NCBI GenBank assembly: GCA_905221455.1
Contig: CAJNDF010000013.1
Span: 1-22,806 of the forward strand
DNA from: a bacterium
GTDB taxonomy: Bacteria; Bacillota; Bacilli; Lactobacillales; Streptococcaceae
DNA: 22,806 nt
Direction: 5' to 3'
This document shows, piece by piece, positions 22,730 to 22,806 of the stretch (position 1 is the first letter of the stretch; every line of letters starts with the position of its first letter). The translations under genes and the position numbers were made by a program. Under the pieces are notes generated by a model, which did not search any database, was not told where the DNA came from, and saw only the letters and a program-made list of their open reading frames with translations.

Positions 22730-22801
22730 GGTCCGTTGGTCAAGGGGTTAAGACACCGCCTTTTCACGGCGGTAACACGGGTTCGAATCCCGTACGGACT
22801 A
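22730..22801 (+). tRNA. tRNA-Glu (anticodon UUC)
   Basis: 72 bases fold as a full cloverleaf. The acceptor GGTCCGT pairs with ACGGACT (final pair G-U), with discriminator A at 22801. The anticodon stem CCGCC/GGCGG encloses loop TTTTCAC with anticodon TTC at 22763-22765. The T arm CGGGTTCGAATCCCG is standard. CCA is not encoded. In pneumococcus this tRNA stands at comX-linked rRNA operons, so 16S rRNA probably follows. Confidence 0.96.
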
Positions 22802-22806
22802 TGGTA

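Overview
The window reads as chromosomal DNA of a mitis-group Streptococcus (S. pneumoniae / S. mitis / S. oralis lineage). The reasons are near-familiar proteins throughout (AckA, RnpA, YidC, KhpB, Tkt, AdhE, GapA, PBP2a, NusG, ComX), their order, low-GC codon use, many extended -10 (TGnTATAAT) promoters, a RUP-type miniature repeat, and a comX gene sitting beside a tRNA-Glu(UUC) with an rRNA-type promoter. Calls rest on recalled family features and visible motifs; no database search was possible.

Layout. (1) 1-1332 is the 3' end of a very repetitive serine-rich, LPxTG-anchored surface adhesin: 27 consecutive decapeptide repeats, a non-repeated Ser/Thr stalk and a sorting signal. It is followed by a strong terminator and about 330 bases of apparently non-coding DNA. 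(2) 1788-6980 is housekeeping: an N6-adenine-type methyltransferase, acetate kinase with a CcpA (cre) site at its start point, rnpA-yidC-khpB (RNase P protein, membrane insertase, RNA-binding elongation regulator) and a conserved hypothetical gene. (3) 7097-10377 holds transketolase, yajC, a low-molecular-weight tyrosine phosphatase and a membrane-anchored MORN-repeat protein. (4) 10378-13330 is adhE with a dense leader carrying a cre-like palindrome, Rex-like operators and two 13-bp inverted repeats. (5) 13453-16643 looks like an accessory insert: a ComR/ScuR-like (RRNPP) peptide-sensing regulator, a ComR-box-like palindrome with an extended -10 promoter, a RUP-like element, and a MacB/FtsX-type ABC transporter pair. 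(6) 16820-22801 is core again: gapA, a convergent RluD-family pseudouridine synthase, pbp2A divergent from it (both apparently leaderless), rpmG-secE-nusG, comX and tRNA-Glu at the window end, presumably the start of an rRNA operon.

How the genes work together. Central fermentation enzymes (gapA, tkt, ackA, adhE) are interleaved with protein export and insertion (yidC, yajC, secE), transcription and translation (nusG, rpmG, rnpA, khpB, rluD-like) and wall synthesis (pbp2A). Carbon-catabolite (cre) and redox (Rex) sites mark ackA and adhE. The two most accessory-looking pieces are the serine-rich adhesin and the ComR-like regulator plus ABC transporter. The second is the best candidate for an undescribed system: a quorum-sensing-type regulator of the ComRS family in a lineage that normally controls competence through ComCDE, with a plausible target promoter but no obvious pheromone gene and a mobile repeat lodged between promoter and transporter.
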